DNA of 64,000 nt from Amphimedon queenslandica (taxonomy: Eukaryota > Porifera > Demospongiae > Haplosclerida > Niphatidae): assembly GCF_000090795.2 (NCBI RefSeq), contig NW_003546455.1:39853-103852 (forward strand), read 5' to 3'. The notes under the pieces were generated by a model. That model was not told where the DNA came from and ran no database searches. It worked only from the letters and a program-made list of their open reading frames with translations. The translations under genes were made by a program, and so were the position numbers. Shown here piece by piece: positions 1-14,290 of the stretch. Within the stretch, counting starts at the first letter, position 1. Every line of letters starts with the position of its first letter.

Positions 1-3000
1 CATGTAGAAGTTTAGCCATGTTCTCCTTTCCCCACCCACCAGGGACACTATTAGACAGTTCTGCTTGGAGGAAATTAATTATCATATTATGGCCTTTTAA
101 AAGAGCCAACTCAAAAGGTGTGATGCCTTTTGGGTCTTTTAATAGTGCATTGCATTTCCTCTCCTTGATAAGATATTGAACAACTTCAAAATGTCCTTCT
201 TGGCATGCATAGTGAAGAGGAGACCGCCCATGATGATCAATAATATCCGGTTCACAATCCTCCTGCTCACAAAGGAGTTTGACTGTAGGAAAAATCCCTC
301 CTTCACAAGACAAGTGTAGAGGAGTGACATGTCCTTCCTCATTCTTTGTGGAGAGGCAGCTCATTTTACAATCATTGAGGAGATAATTGACCACTGCCAC
401 ATTATTGTGTTGTGCTGCATAGTGAAGTGTTGTCCTTCCATGTTTGTCTACATGAGCTGGGTCTCCTCCATGCTTTATCAATACTTCCATTATCTCTAGC
501 TTCCTATTTTCAGCTGCTAACTCCAATGGAGTGACTGACTTGTTGTCTTCTGCCTTTAAATTGCATCCTTTCTCTTCCACTAAAAATTTAACAACACCCA
601 AGTGTCCATTCTGACAAGCAAAATGAAGTGGAACACGTCCATTCTTGTCTTTCTCCTCAAGGCTACAGTTTGGTTGGTTAGCAAGGTAGCGAGCTATTTC
701 TGTATATCCCTCATGAGCAGCAGAGTGTATTGGAGTGTGGCCATCTTCATCTTTATCATTTAGGTCATAAGAGAAAGTGTCTTGTAAGTAACGAACCATT
801 TCAAGGTGGCCACCAAAAGAAGCTGTGTGCAATATGGTTTCATTCTGTAACCCACGTTCGTGTGCTCTGCCAGGATTTGAAGACAAGGTCTTTTTGAGCT
901 TATCAAGGTCACCTCGAGCTGCCATGACATGAAGATCAAATCGTCCTACTCCTCTCCTAAGAGCATTTCTCAGTCTTCCCACCGGCATGCCAAGTCCATT
1001 GAAGGATAATTGATTACCATTATTATCATTGCCATTTCCATCTTCAAGAAGATTCATATCACGAAAAGCTTTCAATACTTTCTCACTGCTAACAACAATA
1101 GCAATATCTAGTGGCTTTATACCATTGTCATCTTGTACATGTGGATCAGTTTTAGCTTCTGCAAGGAAAAGCTTGACCAATTCATCATTAGTGGTTTGAC
1201 ATGCATAGTGCAGTGGTGTACGGCCAATCTTGTCTTTTTCATTAACATTTACATTTTTCTGAGAACATAAAAGTCTAGCAATTTCTGTGTGACTATTATT
1301 AGCAGCAATGTGAAGTGGGGTTACTTTATGTTTCTTTTCAACAATCGTTGGGTCAACATGACACTCTTCAAGCAAGAACTTGGCAACTTCAGTGTGACCT
1401 TGTTGACATGCACAATGTAAAGCTGTTCTCCCATCACTATCAGCTCTGTCTGGTTTAACTGATGGCTTCTCTGCCAGCAGTTTCACAAGGTGCAAGTGAC
1501 CAGCATAAGCAGCAAGTTGAAAAGGAGTAGTTCCTTCATTGTCTTCGTGATCATAATAATCTTCATCCATTTTATCAAGTAAAGCCTTTATGACTGGGAG
1601 TTTTCCTTCCTCACAGGCACAATGAAGAGCCAGTCGACCATTCTCATCAGGTAGCGTAAGGTCACAGTCATTTTGTTCAGCAAGAAATTCTATGACACTC
1701 AAATGACATCTCATTGCTGCAAGATGAATAGGAGTGTGACCATTATTGTCTTGAGTGCAAGTAGGATATTGACATTCAGTCACTAAGTATTTAACAATAT
1801 TTAAGTGTCCTGAAAATGATGCTAAATGAAGTGGAGACTCCTTGCGTGGCCCATAAGGAACATCTGAAGATGATCGAGTTGAGAGTGCTTTCTTCAAAGC
1901 TTCAAGGTGACCGTTTGCTGCAAGCATTATAATGTGCATATTACTAGCTAAAGATGGAGAACCATTTTTAGAGTTCTTATTTAAGGAACTTTTAACAGCA
2001 TCAGTTGATTTTAAAAATGTAACAACATCAAAACTACCATTAATTACTGCCACATCAAGAGGTGTAACTCCATCCTTATCTTTCCTAAGTGGGTCACATC
2101 TCTTTTCTTCCACAAGGAACTGAACAGTAGGTAAAGATTTCTTTTGACAAGCATAATAAAGTGGCGAACGATTGTATTTGTCAACACAATCAGGAACCAC
2201 TCCAGTTTGTGAGCAAAGAAATTTTACTATATCAATGTAGCCATTATTAGCCGCCAAATGGAGTGGAGTCACACAGTGCTTAAAATCTCTTTTCATGCAA
2301 TCAGAATTACAATTTTCAACAAGATATTTGACTGCCTCAGTCTTGCCTTCTTGGCATGAAGCATGAAGAGCAGTACGACCACTTTGATCAGAGCTATTCG
2401 GATTAGCTCCTTTCTCAATAAGAAATTTCAATATCCTAATGTTACCTCCTCCAGCAGCTAATTTAGCAGGAGTGATACCAGTATTATCTTCTATATCAAC
2501 ATTATCACATTGGAGGTCACTGACTAGAAATTCCACTGACTCATAGTGACCATTCTGAGATGCAAAATGAAGTGGAACACGACCATCATGATCTTTTACA
2601 CTTGCATTAGCATTTGGTTGAGATGAAAGGTAACGAAGAATTGAAGTATGCCCCTCATGAGCTGCATTATGAAAACAGGTGTGTCCATCAGAGTCAACAC
2701 AATTGATTGGTGAATTAGCTTCTTCTACAAGATATTTGACCACATCGAGGTGCCCTGCAAAACTAGCATTGTGAAGTGGTAATTCACCCTGAGGGCCAGT
2801 CTCAGTAACAACATGCTTACCTAGTTTGGTCACAGTTTCTTTTAGCTGTTCTAAGTTACCCTCAATGGCTAACAATCGAACAAAAAAACCTTTGGAATCA
2901 TGTGGCACTTTAAAAGACGTGTCTGAAATATTTAAGTTAGCAAGCTTTTCCATAGTAGAACGAGAAGTTGATGATGGAGGCTGTTTGGCAACTAAAATTT

Positions 3001-6000
3001 GCTTTGTTTCTTGATTACCAATTATCATGGCAAGATCTGTAGGTGTGAGACCTATAGCATCTGCAAGTGATGTGTCAGCTTGCTTCTCTTGTACAAGGAA
3101 CCTAACTATCTCGGTGTTTCCTTCCTTAACAGCAAAATGCAATGGGGTCTTTTTCATCAAATCACATTCGTTGACATCACATTTCTCAAAACTACAGAGA
3201 TACTTGAAGAGTTCAAGATTACCACCTGCAGCAGCTAGATGAAGACAGTTGACACTATGGAGTGTGTCTTTAAGCATGGGGTCACACTTTTTTTCATCTA
3301 TTAGAAATTTCACGATTTGAAAATTGCCTTGTTGAACAGCAACATGTAATGCAGTGCGTCCATGAGAATCAGTAGCATTGCAATTAACTAACTTATGATT
3401 ACCCAAAAACTGTGCCATACTTAGGTGACCATGAAAACCAGCTAAATGAAGTGGAGTAACACCATTCTTATCAGCAACAGAAGGATCTGCATGTAGTTTT
3501 TCCACAAGACACTTCACCACATCTAAGAAACCGCCTTCTGCTCCCCTGTGGATGGCAGTGTGTGAATCTTTATCTCTGTACTCAACATCAACGGCATCCA
3601 ATTTCCCAAGAAAACAAACAATATCAGAGTGACCCTTTGCTGCAGCAAATTGGAGAGGACTTACTCCATTTGTTTTATCAGGAAGGCATGGGTCACATTT
3701 ACAATCATTAATAAGATGCTGCACTGCTTTAAGGTAACCTTCTTGGCAGGCACAATGCAAAGCACCACGACCTTTTTTGTCTGTGTGGTCTGATTGACAG
3801 GTAGAAAGAGAAGAGAGATACTCAAGAATCTCTTGATGACCATTGTATGCTGCTAACTGGTATGGAGTGGTACCTTCACTGTCTTCGTGCATGACATCAC
3901 CCTCATTTCCTTCCAAAAGAAGTTTCAGCACTTCAAAATGGCCACCTTGGCAAGCATAGTGTAGAGGTATTCTACCATTCTTGTCTTCTAGTCTTATTTT
4001 ACATCCATTCTGTGACATGAAAAACTGTAAAACTTTGGTGTGGCCATTATAAACTGCACATTGGACAGGGGTGTGACCATCTTTGTCAACAGCATTGCAA
4101 TCGTAAGAGCATTCAATAGCAAGATACTCAACTAGTTTTAGGTGACCTCCAAAAGCAGCTAAATGTAAAGCAGTTTCACCATTAGGGCCAGTAGGGGTTT
4201 TCTCTCCTTGTGACTTCTCCATTGCTCTCTTAAGCCCTTCCAAGTCACCATCAGCAGCATACTGAAGTAGACCAAAACTAGCTTTAAAATTTGAAAACAT
4301 GTTACGCAATTCTTGAGGTCTCTGAGCAAGGATTTTATGCATCAATGGTATACCTTTTTGAGCAGATTTTGCCCCTTTCTGCATGAGATATGTGGCTACC
4401 TCACTGTTACCTATCATAACAGCAACATCAAATGCTGTACAACCATTGCTATCAGTAATGCTCAAATCACAATTTTTCTCCTCAACAAGGTATTTTGCAA
4501 CATGAAGAAAGTTACCTTTTGCTGCACAATGCATGGGCGTGATACCAGAATCGTTCTTAACATTGACATTACATTGAGGCTGAGAACACAAGTACTGTGT
4601 AATTGGTAGGTTACCACGTAGGGCAGCTAAGTGTAGTGGAACAATACCATGATTCTTGTCTTTCCTGTTAATGTCAGCTTTACATTCTTCAGTAAGAAAC
4701 TTGACAAGATCAAGATGGCATTCTTGTACAGCATAATGAAGAGGAGTGCGTCCATGCTTGTCTAGTGCTTCTGTGTTACACAGTGGCAGCTTTCCCAGGA
4801 ACATTGCAATTTCTTTCCTTCCAGCAAAAATAGCTAATTGAAACGGAGTGGTCCCATCTTTGTCTTCCAATGTGATGTCACATTCAGCCTCATTGACAAG
4901 GAACTTTACTACTAGAAGGTGATTGTTTTGACAAGCATAGTGTAGTGGTGTCCTGACATTGTCATCAACTGGATTCTTTTCACATTTGCGATCAATAAGA
5001 TACCTCACAATGGGCAAGTGACCCTCATGAGAGGAGTTATGTAAAGGTGTGTGAAGCGATTTATCTTTGGCATTAATATCAGAGTGACATTCTTCAATGA
5101 GATGCTGGACCACATCTAGATGACCAGCGTGGCAGGCAATGTGTAGAGGGAGTTCACCACTTGGTCCAGTAGCATTTGCATCAGCTCCAGGTTTTGATAG
5201 TGCTGCTTTGAGGCGCTCTAAGTTGCCATTTGCAACAACAGAGTGCAATAGAAACTGACCAGGTAAGAATCCAGGCATGTTTGGCATATTGGCATTGTTA
5301 TTTCCTTCATCATCTGTTGCTCCAATACCTTTACAAAATTCTTGTAGGAAATTGATAACATTTGCTTCACCAACAAAACTAGCAAGAGTGAAAGGAGTCA
5401 TGCCTTTCATGTCACATAGGAGAGGGTCACATTTCTTCTCTAACACTAAGAAACGAACGACGTCTGCACAGCCACTCTGACAAGCATAATGGAGTGGTGT
5501 TCGACCATGTTTATCAGCACAGTCAGGCTGACAATCTTCAAGTGATGTGAGGTACTCTACCAGCGGCATATTACCAGACACAGCTGCCAAATGCAATGCA
5601 GTTATACCATGAGAATTATCCTCAGCCATACTATCAAAGTCACACTCTTCAATCAGGTACTTTATCACATCCATTTTACCCTCTTGTGCTGCTGCATGAA
5701 GACACGAGCGACCATTTTTATCAACAGCTTTGGGTGACTCATTTGTTGATGATATAAGGAGTTTCAATATTTCAAGGTGCCCATTACTAGCGGCTAAGTG
5801 ATGAGGAAGGACTTTAGAGTTGTCAGAAGCCATTACATCAGCTCTCAGCTCATTCACAAGTACTGACACAGTCTGGAAATGTCCATTCTGGCTGGCATAG
5901 TGTAAAGGAGTCCTTCCTTGGTAATCTTTTGGATCAGGATTGGCCCCAGGACGATTACCAAGATAACGAACAATCAAGCTTTCACCTTCGTGTGAAGCAT

Positions 6001-7631
6001 TGTGAAGAGGGGTGTGCCCACTCTCATCTTGAGCCGATATATCAAGCTGGCATTCTTCAACGAGATACTCAACAATGTCTAGATGTCCCGCAAATGTAGC
6101 ATTGTGGAGTATTGTTTCACCTTGAGGCCCTTTGGACTCTTTAATGTCAACATCAGTCAGTGATCTAAGAGATTCCTTCAATTGGGCAAGGTTCCCTCTC
6201 ACTGCTAGCATTCTTGCCACATAAGTAGAAGAATCTTTCCCTTTCAGCCATGACTTTGCCTCTGGAGGAGTAAAGACAGCATTAGGATAGCGACTTTTGA
6301 GAAAAGATATCAATTCATTATTACCAGATCGAATAGCAACTTGGAGGGCAGTCAAACCATTAGCATCCGAGTGAGTGGGATCAACTCCTTGCTTGTCAAT
6401 GAGGTAAACAGCAGACTCTTTGTTTCCCATTTCACATGCATAAAAGAGAGGAGTACGACCTTTCTTGTCTTTTAAGTGTGGATTAGCTCCTTCCAATGAA
6501 CACACATACTCAATGATGGATTGGTGTCCATTATTTGCAGCTAAATGAAGTGGACTAATGCCAAAAATACCGTCAATCATATGAGGATCACAGCTGCATT
6601 TTTCAACAAGTAACTTGAAAAGCTTCAAATTTCCTCCTTGAGCAGCAAAATGAATTGCAGCACGACCTTTGCTGTCCTTGTGACTGGGATCCACTCCTGG
6701 AAGTTCAACTAAATACTCGACTATATCACAATTACCAGTCAAAGCTGCTACTTGAAGTGGAACACTTTTCTCAACATCTTCTGTTGAAGGATTAACATTA
6801 AACTCTTTCACAAGAAGCTTAGCTGCTTCGAACTGCTCATATTGACAAGCTCTGAAAAATGGGGTCCGACCGGTAGAATCCAAAATTTCAACGTCAGCAC
6901 CCTCAAGACGGCATAAGTATTCAATAACTTCAATATGTCCTTTAGCAACTGAGAGGTGAAGTGGAGTAACGCCATTGAACTTGTCACGACACTTTGGGTC
7001 ACATCCACATTCACTAATGAGGTAACGAACTACAGATAAATGTCCTTCTTGACTGGCCACATGAAGAGCAGTGCGTCCATTACGATCAGTATGATTTGGA
7101 TCCACTCTAGGCTGACCAACAAGTAGCTTTACAATATCGAGATATCCCTCATAGGACGCTAACTGAAGTGGAATAATACCTTCTTTGTCTTCTTGCATTG
7201 GATCACAGCGACCATCTTGCAACAAGGTCATAACAGTCTCATTATGGCCTCCTTTTGTTGCATAGTGAAGAGCTGAACGGCCCTCATTATCGACTACAGA
7301 TACATTGCAGTCGTTAAGTTGTACAAGGTACTTGACTATTCTGGTGTGACCTTTATGTGATGCATGAATTATAGGAGGTCGCCCTACATCATCTAGACAA
7401 TTAACATTGATATTACCATCAGTGATCAGTTCTACAACTTTATTGTAATCTCCTTTGTAACATGCTAAATGTAATGGGCTTTTAGCCAAAGCTAAACCTG
7501 ATACAAGGTCACTTTCTCCAATTCCTTCTTGTTCAGCACCTGCAGCTTGTGCCATTGCTTCCATAAATTCTTGTAACATGGTAGATAAGTGGGAGAGCAA
7601 TCTATCTCCTCCATTGCCACGTTGGCCGGTA
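1..7631 (-). CDS. Giant ankyrin-repeat protein, large exon (partial, continues past left edge)
   Basis: One reading frame is open from an acceptor-like site at 7632/7631 (TTTATAG preceded by a CTAAT branch-like motif) to base 1, about 2,540 codons without a stop. The first Met in this exon is at 7579; an upstream exon is likely because the frame continues into the splice site. Nearly the whole product is ankyrin repeats of about 33-36 residues (G-x-TPLHLA-x-x-GH, then a VVKYLV-like helix), roughly 65-70 of them. Six non-ankyrin linkers (near 6240, 5290, 4310, 2930, 1960 and 1000) split the array into blocks of about 0.95-1.4 kb. After each linker comes a half-repeat such as R-G-N-L-x-x-L-K and then a G-P-x-G-E-type restart. 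Ankyrin arrays are protein-binding scaffolds; no enzymatic, Death or TM segment is visible in this part. The partner and location are unknown, and the C-terminus lies outside the window. Confidence 0.93.
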
Positions 7632-9718
7632 CTATAAAGTATGAAATGTATCGTAACATTAGTTTAGAAATAATATGATATTCATGTAGCATAATAATAC
7701 CACATTTAAACCATGTGCAATGGCTGAAGTACGTTCACTAAGGAAAAGTCAACCTCACTTTCACAAGGCACTTAAAACTACATGTAATCAATCCTTGCTA
7801 CTATCAAGTAACAAAAAATAGTAATGGCTATAGCCAATAGGCTATGTAAAAATAAAATTGGTAACACATTTTAGCATTGTAGGCAAAATTAGCAAAGCAC
7901 ATTAGTACTTTGGTATCATAAAAAGTAAGGGTTTCTCTAACCATTGTGAGGTACATGTAATTTATATTAATTATAGCAAATTCAGGTTAAAATACTACAA
8001 TATAGTGGAATTAAAGTAAAAATTTTTGAAACAGGGCTATAATGACAAACATCATATACTTTAAGTAGAAATGCATTGGTATAAACAATTGTCCAAATTA
8101 TTATTTAACAAATCAAGGATAAATTTACAAATCAAAAGGATAGCTTACAAATAAAAATCACAAAAAATTACAAAACAATAGAGTACAGCTAAAGTACAAA
8201 TTTATCAGCGCGAGCAATTCAAACTAGAAAGCTCCCATGTAGAGTGCAGCCACACTGGAACACACGTGCAAAACAAGGAGAATGTTGTGGGCCACGTGTG
8301 CTGAGCCTACGCAAGTACCCATCTATCTTGTGGATGGCAAGCAGCAGCAGGCATTAGCAGCAGCAATGACTGTAAGAACAACTGTACTATATAAAGAAAA
8401 AAACATCTACCACCTGTTTCAGTTTAATGATGTAGGACTATCTATTATTACAGAGAGGAATTATTAGAGAGAAAAATAAAAACATAGTAGTTGCTATAAG
8501 AATCCCAATGAGGCTGTAATAATAGAAAGTAAACAGCTTATTGTTAAAACAAAACAGACAACTGCTATAGATATTGTGCATTGGAGAAGAGCTGGATCAA
8601 AAATGTACTCTTACATCTTAGCCTCTATATAAGATGATAACACAGCAAAGTAAGAGAAAGAGAATAAAAAGCCAAGAGGAAAAGAGAAAGAAAACAAGGA
8701 AAATGATAAGACAAAGGAAAAATAAGAAAGGGAAGAAAAGAGAAAGAAAACAAATGATTCTCAGGAGCAGCTGAGTAAAAAAGGAATCCAGACAAGGATT
8801 TACAATAATTCCAATTAGGTTATTAACATCACAAGTAGTAGTACCATCACCAGCAGAAATACGTGTACCACCATCAATAGAAGTACATGTATACTGTCAC
8901 CACTAGAAGTGCCTTCACTAGTATAAGTACCATTACAGTAAATTAAAGCATCACTTGTACTTGTATTAGATCAGAACAAATTAATAATCCCAGACTCAAC
9001 TGTACATAAGTGCAATGCGTGTGTATTATACATGTACATGTAGTAAAGGATACATTATCTACTCTTGGATACATGCACATGCAAGTGTGAATGCAATGAG
9101 AAATTGATTTTGATTCAATGAAAATATAGAGTTGATTTTTAACAAGATGTCTGAAACACAATGTAAAATAATATTTATAACAATAATATCAGTATCTATT
9201 GTACATCTAAACCTCAAGTTTCACCACTATCAGAAGCATCTGCTCTACAACCATCACTGTAAGAACTATCTCATAATATCACAATAATCAATGATTTTAA
9301 TACAGCTCCTTCTGGTGCTCATAATACCTTCAACTCAAGATAAAGAAAATAATTCCAAGTTTCTGTGGGAACTGAACTTCATCCCTGAACTGCCGCCTCC
9401 AATTGTTCCTACTCCAGTTGTTGATGCCACTCCTTGATGAGAACAAATATTTATCACAAATAAAGAACAAGAGCTACTCAAGGCGCAATTTTATAGCACT
9501 GAGATCATTACAATTGAAGAAAGGATGACATAAACTAGACAAAAAAATACACTCCATTAAGACCCAATACTTTAAATCTAATTTAATTACAGTTCAACAC
9601 TTTGAGCTATGATGTATAGAAAACCTGCATTAAAGCAACAGACGAGATGTGGACTTTCAGAGGATGTTCATAGGTTAAGAGACGTGTGCATGCCAAGAGA
9701 CGTGTGTACGATGAGTAT
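7632..9718. other. Noncoding stretch, probable 5' intron of the ankyrin gene
   Basis: No convincing gene was seen on either strand. The stretch holds A-rich and purine-rich tracts (8640-8760) and short TACATG repeats near 9030. If the CACGTG cluster at 9.7 kb is the ankyrin promoter, this is its first intron; that is an inference. Confidence 0.5.
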
Positions 9719-9789
9719 CACGTGACGTGTACCTCGTGACGTATGACGTGGGTTGTATGCACGTGATATCACTCGCTCCACGTGATTGG
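9719..9789 (-). promoter_or_regulatory. Cluster of E-box (CACGTG) and CRE-like (TGACGT) motifs with CCAAT box
   Basis: CACGTG occurs at 9719, 9760 and 9779. TGACGT occurs at 9723, 9737 and 9744. An inverted CCAAT lies at 9785-9789. Read on the minus strand, the order is CCAAT, then an E-box, then further E-box/CRE motifs, pointing toward the ankyrin gene. Such clusters are typical bHLH-Zip/bZIP promoter elements. Assignment to the ankyrin gene is inferred from orientation and position only. Confidence 0.45.
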
Positions 9790-11395
9790 TAGTGTAGTTA
9801 ACAGTTTGGAAGCCATATCAGGTTAAAGCTTGTAGTAATTCTGTAATATAACTACTAGCAGATGACTAACGAGTCTCAGACAATAAAGTGGATAAACAGA
9901 AAATTCAGGAATCTTTGGCAGCAGCCATTTAAAAAGCAAAGTGCACTGCATACCATATTGTCTTGAGTAAAAACACACCCCTCTCTCAAATTGAAGCCTC
10001 CCTGGGCCAGGCTAGGCAATGAAATACAACATAGCTGCTACCTTCAAGTACATGTACATGTACATGTAGATACTGCATATTCATTATTAATCATTACTTA
10101 ATGCTAGTAACACTGTATAGTGCTTTAACTTGGCTATTGGCGGTTTGCAAGCAGAATCACCAATAATATTAAAACATCCAATCATTAATGCACATGCTCA
10201 GTAATGCACGCGTACACAAAAAATTGCCAAATTAAAACCCATCAGTTACAATTTTACAGTAAAATTATGAAAATAAAATGCTATACGGTAGTAGCAGCTT
10301 CAGGACAATCAAGTACTGGTAAACTCCTATAGACAGATGCACTGTGATGATTTTGATGGTAGTCTAATAGTCTTTAAATGACTGAATAATCAAAAAAATT
10401 TTTCTAAAAGGATTATTTGTCGTAGAATAAAATTTAATTTTAATAAATGCTGTCCACGAAAAGTCTCCTCTCTCCTATCGATGGAAAATCAAAAAGACGT
10501 TGCGGCTATTCAAGGAAATACGATATGCGCAAGGAGCATCACGTGTCACATTAATCATTCAATGATAAAAGACAATTAATACAATTTATCATTGAATCTA
10601 TACTCAAAGCAATGATATGTTTACTAACATTTTAATCATGTTTTCCATACAATCTAATCATTTACACATGTGTACTTTAAGTTAGAGTAAAATCAGATTG
10701 GCTGATTTGATAATTTGTGTTGATTGCACTTCAACTGTTTCGAGGCATTAATTTATAAGCAAGACTGGGAAGCAATTTTTAATTGCATAGCATTTAGGGT
10801 AAAATATACACAAGGATTAATTACATGCAATAAACTCTGTGTATCTTATTCCATTATTAATAGGTTGATATGACAGCCATGCAAACAATAACAAAACAAT
10901 AAATTGACGTTGCTTATTGTACCATGACATTCATTATAATAAAAGTAAGGCTTGAGTTACTACAGTGTTATTAGTTAGAGTCACTTGTACTTAACAGACT
11001 ACTTAAATCCTATACAATATTTATTTCTTAATTTTTAATAGCATTCATAACTTAGTATAATAAACATTGCTCCTTCTCAGAAAATCTAAACTGCTTAGGC
11101 TGCAATAAATGCTGGTAAACAACATAGTCTAAATTGAAATTGAGTTTCGAATGAAATTATATATCAATAGTTTGGGACAATGGACAGGCAATTTGTATCT
11201 ACTACATAAATATTTCCTGAGGGCCAAAATTTTGTTTAATATTGATAGCATTTTACAGCCTAAATCAAGTCAACTGGTAATGTAAGGGGGGATGGGTGGG
11301 TATTTCCACATTATGTAGATTTCAGTCTTTCTATAATAATTTTTAACCAGGAATACAAGCTGCAATCTTTTGCATCACATCACCACCTTCAATAC
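9790..11395. other. Noncoding, AT-rich
   Basis: No gene is supported. A TACATG tandem lies at about 10050-10070. The rest is AT-rich sequence with short open frames in other reading frames that look like chance. Confidence 0.6.
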
Positions 11396-11781
11396 TATAG
11401 ACCTCTCTAGCTGAGAATGATTTACATCACAAGAGTAAATACGACAGTGGATGTGGTAGAGAAGGAAATAAATTCCATGGACGGCAACTTTCTATGGTGA
11501 GCCAATGAGCAAAAGCGGAAAGCAAGAATCTGCTGCACATTGGACCAAATCTGTTTTATGAGATGCCTGGCAGCACCCATTCTTTCTTCCAACCAACTTT
11601 TGTAGCTTGAAAAAGTTCTAGACCAGTCAAACAATCATTTTTATAGTTTACTCTATTCCTTCTTCATTGAATCTTGCCGTCCAAAATGGCAGCCAATTAT
11701 TACACTAGGTGGACACCATATCTCGAAATAATGACATGATATTCATGGCACTTGGTCATTTTTCAGCTAGAGAGGTCTATA
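11396..11781. mobile_element. MITE with perfect 19-bp terminal inverted repeats
   Basis: The 19-bp end TATAGACCTCTCTAGCTGA at 11396-11414 is matched perfectly in inverted orientation at 11763-11781. The flanks allow a TA target-site duplication, as in Tc1/mariner-type elements. There is no coding capacity. A diverged copy lies in opposite orientation at 25003-25402 and shares, among other blocks, a ~30-bp stretch around CCGTCCAAAATGGC. Confidence 0.85.
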
Positions 11782-13110
11782 CTGGAATTTGCCCCGCCCT
11801 ACTTTATAATGGCAGTATGGCATTGGCAAGACACATTTAAGGATACTAAATCTACAAATACCATCCATTCAGCTGGACAATGATAAACTTACAGGTTGTT
11901 ATTAAATCTATTGGCCTCCATATTCACCGTAATTACAATGAACGCATAAAGCCTCTAGTTGGCTGAGATTCCTGTAGACGGGACGGTCCCAGCAACTTGA
12001 CAATGATGAACACTGAATCTAGTAGTAATGCTATCTAGCTTCGTCCCTCGCTCCGGCCTATTATACTGTCATAGATGACTAAGCTCATGGATGATGCATC
12101 AGCTAGTCAATCAAGTCTAACTGCCGAATCAACTCCCCGGGGATGTCCCCTTGGAATCCCCGTCATAACTCTTATGCCCCCCTCAATTCATTTTCATAAT
12201 TCATAATTGTCGGGGTCACGTGGGTGGCCAGTGGTACGGTTATTGTAGATTATGCTGCTGCTGAGAACATCAGTCAAGACTTAGATCTACTAGGCAGATC
12301 AACATTAGGCAATGTTTTTACAAGAAGCATGTAAAACATTAAGGGCTCAGCCCCCTATAGTATTATGTAGCTGCGTTTAATACTGTTTGCTGTATGACCT
12401 ACAGCTACATGAGCAAGCAAAGCATTATTCAGAGCATTACTGATGTCTAAATAGAGTAGATGTAAAAGTAGTTATCTTGCTTATAAATTAGGCCATTCAA
12501 CTACAATAATAGTTGGACAATCTGTCTGTAAATTCAAGTGATATTCATTAGTTCATTGCATTCAAGCCATACTCCATTGAGCCTAGTCTATAGCCATGCA
12601 CTGTGGCAGGGCCCTCCACCTCTAGACACATTTCTCTATCATGTAAATAACTATAATTTGTCATATAATCCTTCAAGTATTGTTAACAGCAGTATTATTA
12701 ATATCAATAAAAATTGTATAAGTGTATTAAAATAAATAATTGTATACATAAACTGACAAATCTACAAAAACAGAAAATAAGATTATGCATCCTATAAGAA
12801 CAAAACAAAGGCACGTACAGATCATTGTGCAGCAAATGGGCTCTTTTCCAAACATAATCATTAACAAGCTCAATGGCACTCATCACAGACAATCTAGGTA
12901 GCTATGACAATACTATCCTAATTTTAGAACTTTATATCTAATAATCTTACAAGATCATGAATGAGATAGTACTGACTTATTCAAAGTATTATGCACAAGA
13001 TCTTTTATAAGCACATATATAGCTAGCATGCCCTAAACTGATGTTTACTGTTATCTATTGCATGATCAGGGTTTCCCCACAGGAAATTAGCATAATGCTC
13101 ATGCAGTAGG
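11782..13110. other. Noncoding stretch
   Basis: No gene was recognised. Small GC-richer islands occur near 12030-12240, and a GGGCTCAGCCCC-type short hairpin lies near 12341. Open frames at 12538-12892 overlap on opposite strands and show no domain. Confidence 0.55.
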
Positions 13111-13119
13111 AAAAATCGT

Positions 13120-14290
13120 CTACTTTTATAATTTTTAATGTGTGATGCATGAAGTTTTAAACTGATTTAGATCCACTGGATTTTTAAAAATTTATTAAAG
13201 TTACTCAAAAATTGGGTGTACTATTATAGTACGGGGGTTTTGGTAAAAATTACATCAATTAAGACTATTTATACATATTTTGATGGCATACATTATCTTA
13301 TATCATATAGCGAGTTTAAGTTTATTCTAACCAAAATCAAATTTTCACTTAAAATGTTCAAAAATCAGGTCAAAATCCCTGTACTATAGTTACAGGGGTT
13401 GTGGTCAAAAATTAAAAGGATATAATTTTCTATTTTAATTTTTTTGATACAAATTTTATGTTGTGTAAATGTTTTGAGCTTATTCCAAATCAATTTGAAT
13501 TTTTTGATTCTTGGAAACTTTAAAATCTGGTCAAAATCCCTGTACTATGGTATACAGTGGTTATGGCCAAAAATGAAATGGAGAAAATTCTTTATTTTAA
13601 TTATTTTTGCTGTAAATGTACTAATGTTGTGCAAAAAGATTGCCATGAGCTCATTTTGAGAAAATTTAGATTTTTAGGAATTTTCAAAGTTGCTCAAAAT
13701 TGAGTCAAAGTCCCTGTACTAGTATAGGGGTTGTGGCCAAATTTTGTCAAAAATGAAAAGCAAAGAATTCTCTATTTTAATATTTTTTCTGATACGAATA
13801 CAAGTACACAAATTATGTTTAGAAAGTTCGAGCTTATTTTGAGTCAAATTTAGATTTTTTATGATTCTTGAAAACTGCTTAAAAATTGGGTCAAAGTTCC
13901 TGTACTATAGTATTGGGGTGGTGGCCTAATTTCGTCAAATTTAAAAAAGAAATTTTTTTATCTTAATATTTTTCTAATTTTTATACGTGTACTAATGTTG
14001 TGTAGAAAGTTTGAGCTTAAGTATTCTGAGTCAATTTAGATTTTTTATAACTTTTGAAAACTTCTCAAAAATTGGGTCAAAGTCCCTGTACTATTGAATA
14101 GAACATTTCCAAACTTCACTAAAAAGTAAAACCAAACTGTGACTCGGAAATAATTCTCCAATTTTTGACACATACTCATGTTCTTATGTTTATCAAAGTT
14201 TGAGTTGATTCTGATCAAAATTAATTTTTTTAATAATTATTTCAAGCTGCTCCATAAGTCATCAAGATCCCATGAAACATGACCTTTAGC
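13120..14290. repeat. Degenerate tandem array of ~160-190 bp units
   Basis: The phrase CCCTGTACTA followed by a GGGGTTGTGGCC-like motif recurs at about 13220, 13380, 13540, 13712, 13892 and 14085. Between occurrences are GTTTGAGCTTATTC and AATTGGGTCAAAG-like blocks. Units are heavily diverged. Related arrays occur at seven or more other places in this window, in both orientations. Confidence 0.8.

Noticed and set aside
4313-4609. Plus-strand frames inside the ankyrin exon
   Set aside because: Antisense shadows of the ankyrin repeats.
13120-14290. CRISPR-like array
   Set aside because: Repeats are long, degenerate and contiguous, without unique spacers, and the genome is eukaryotic.
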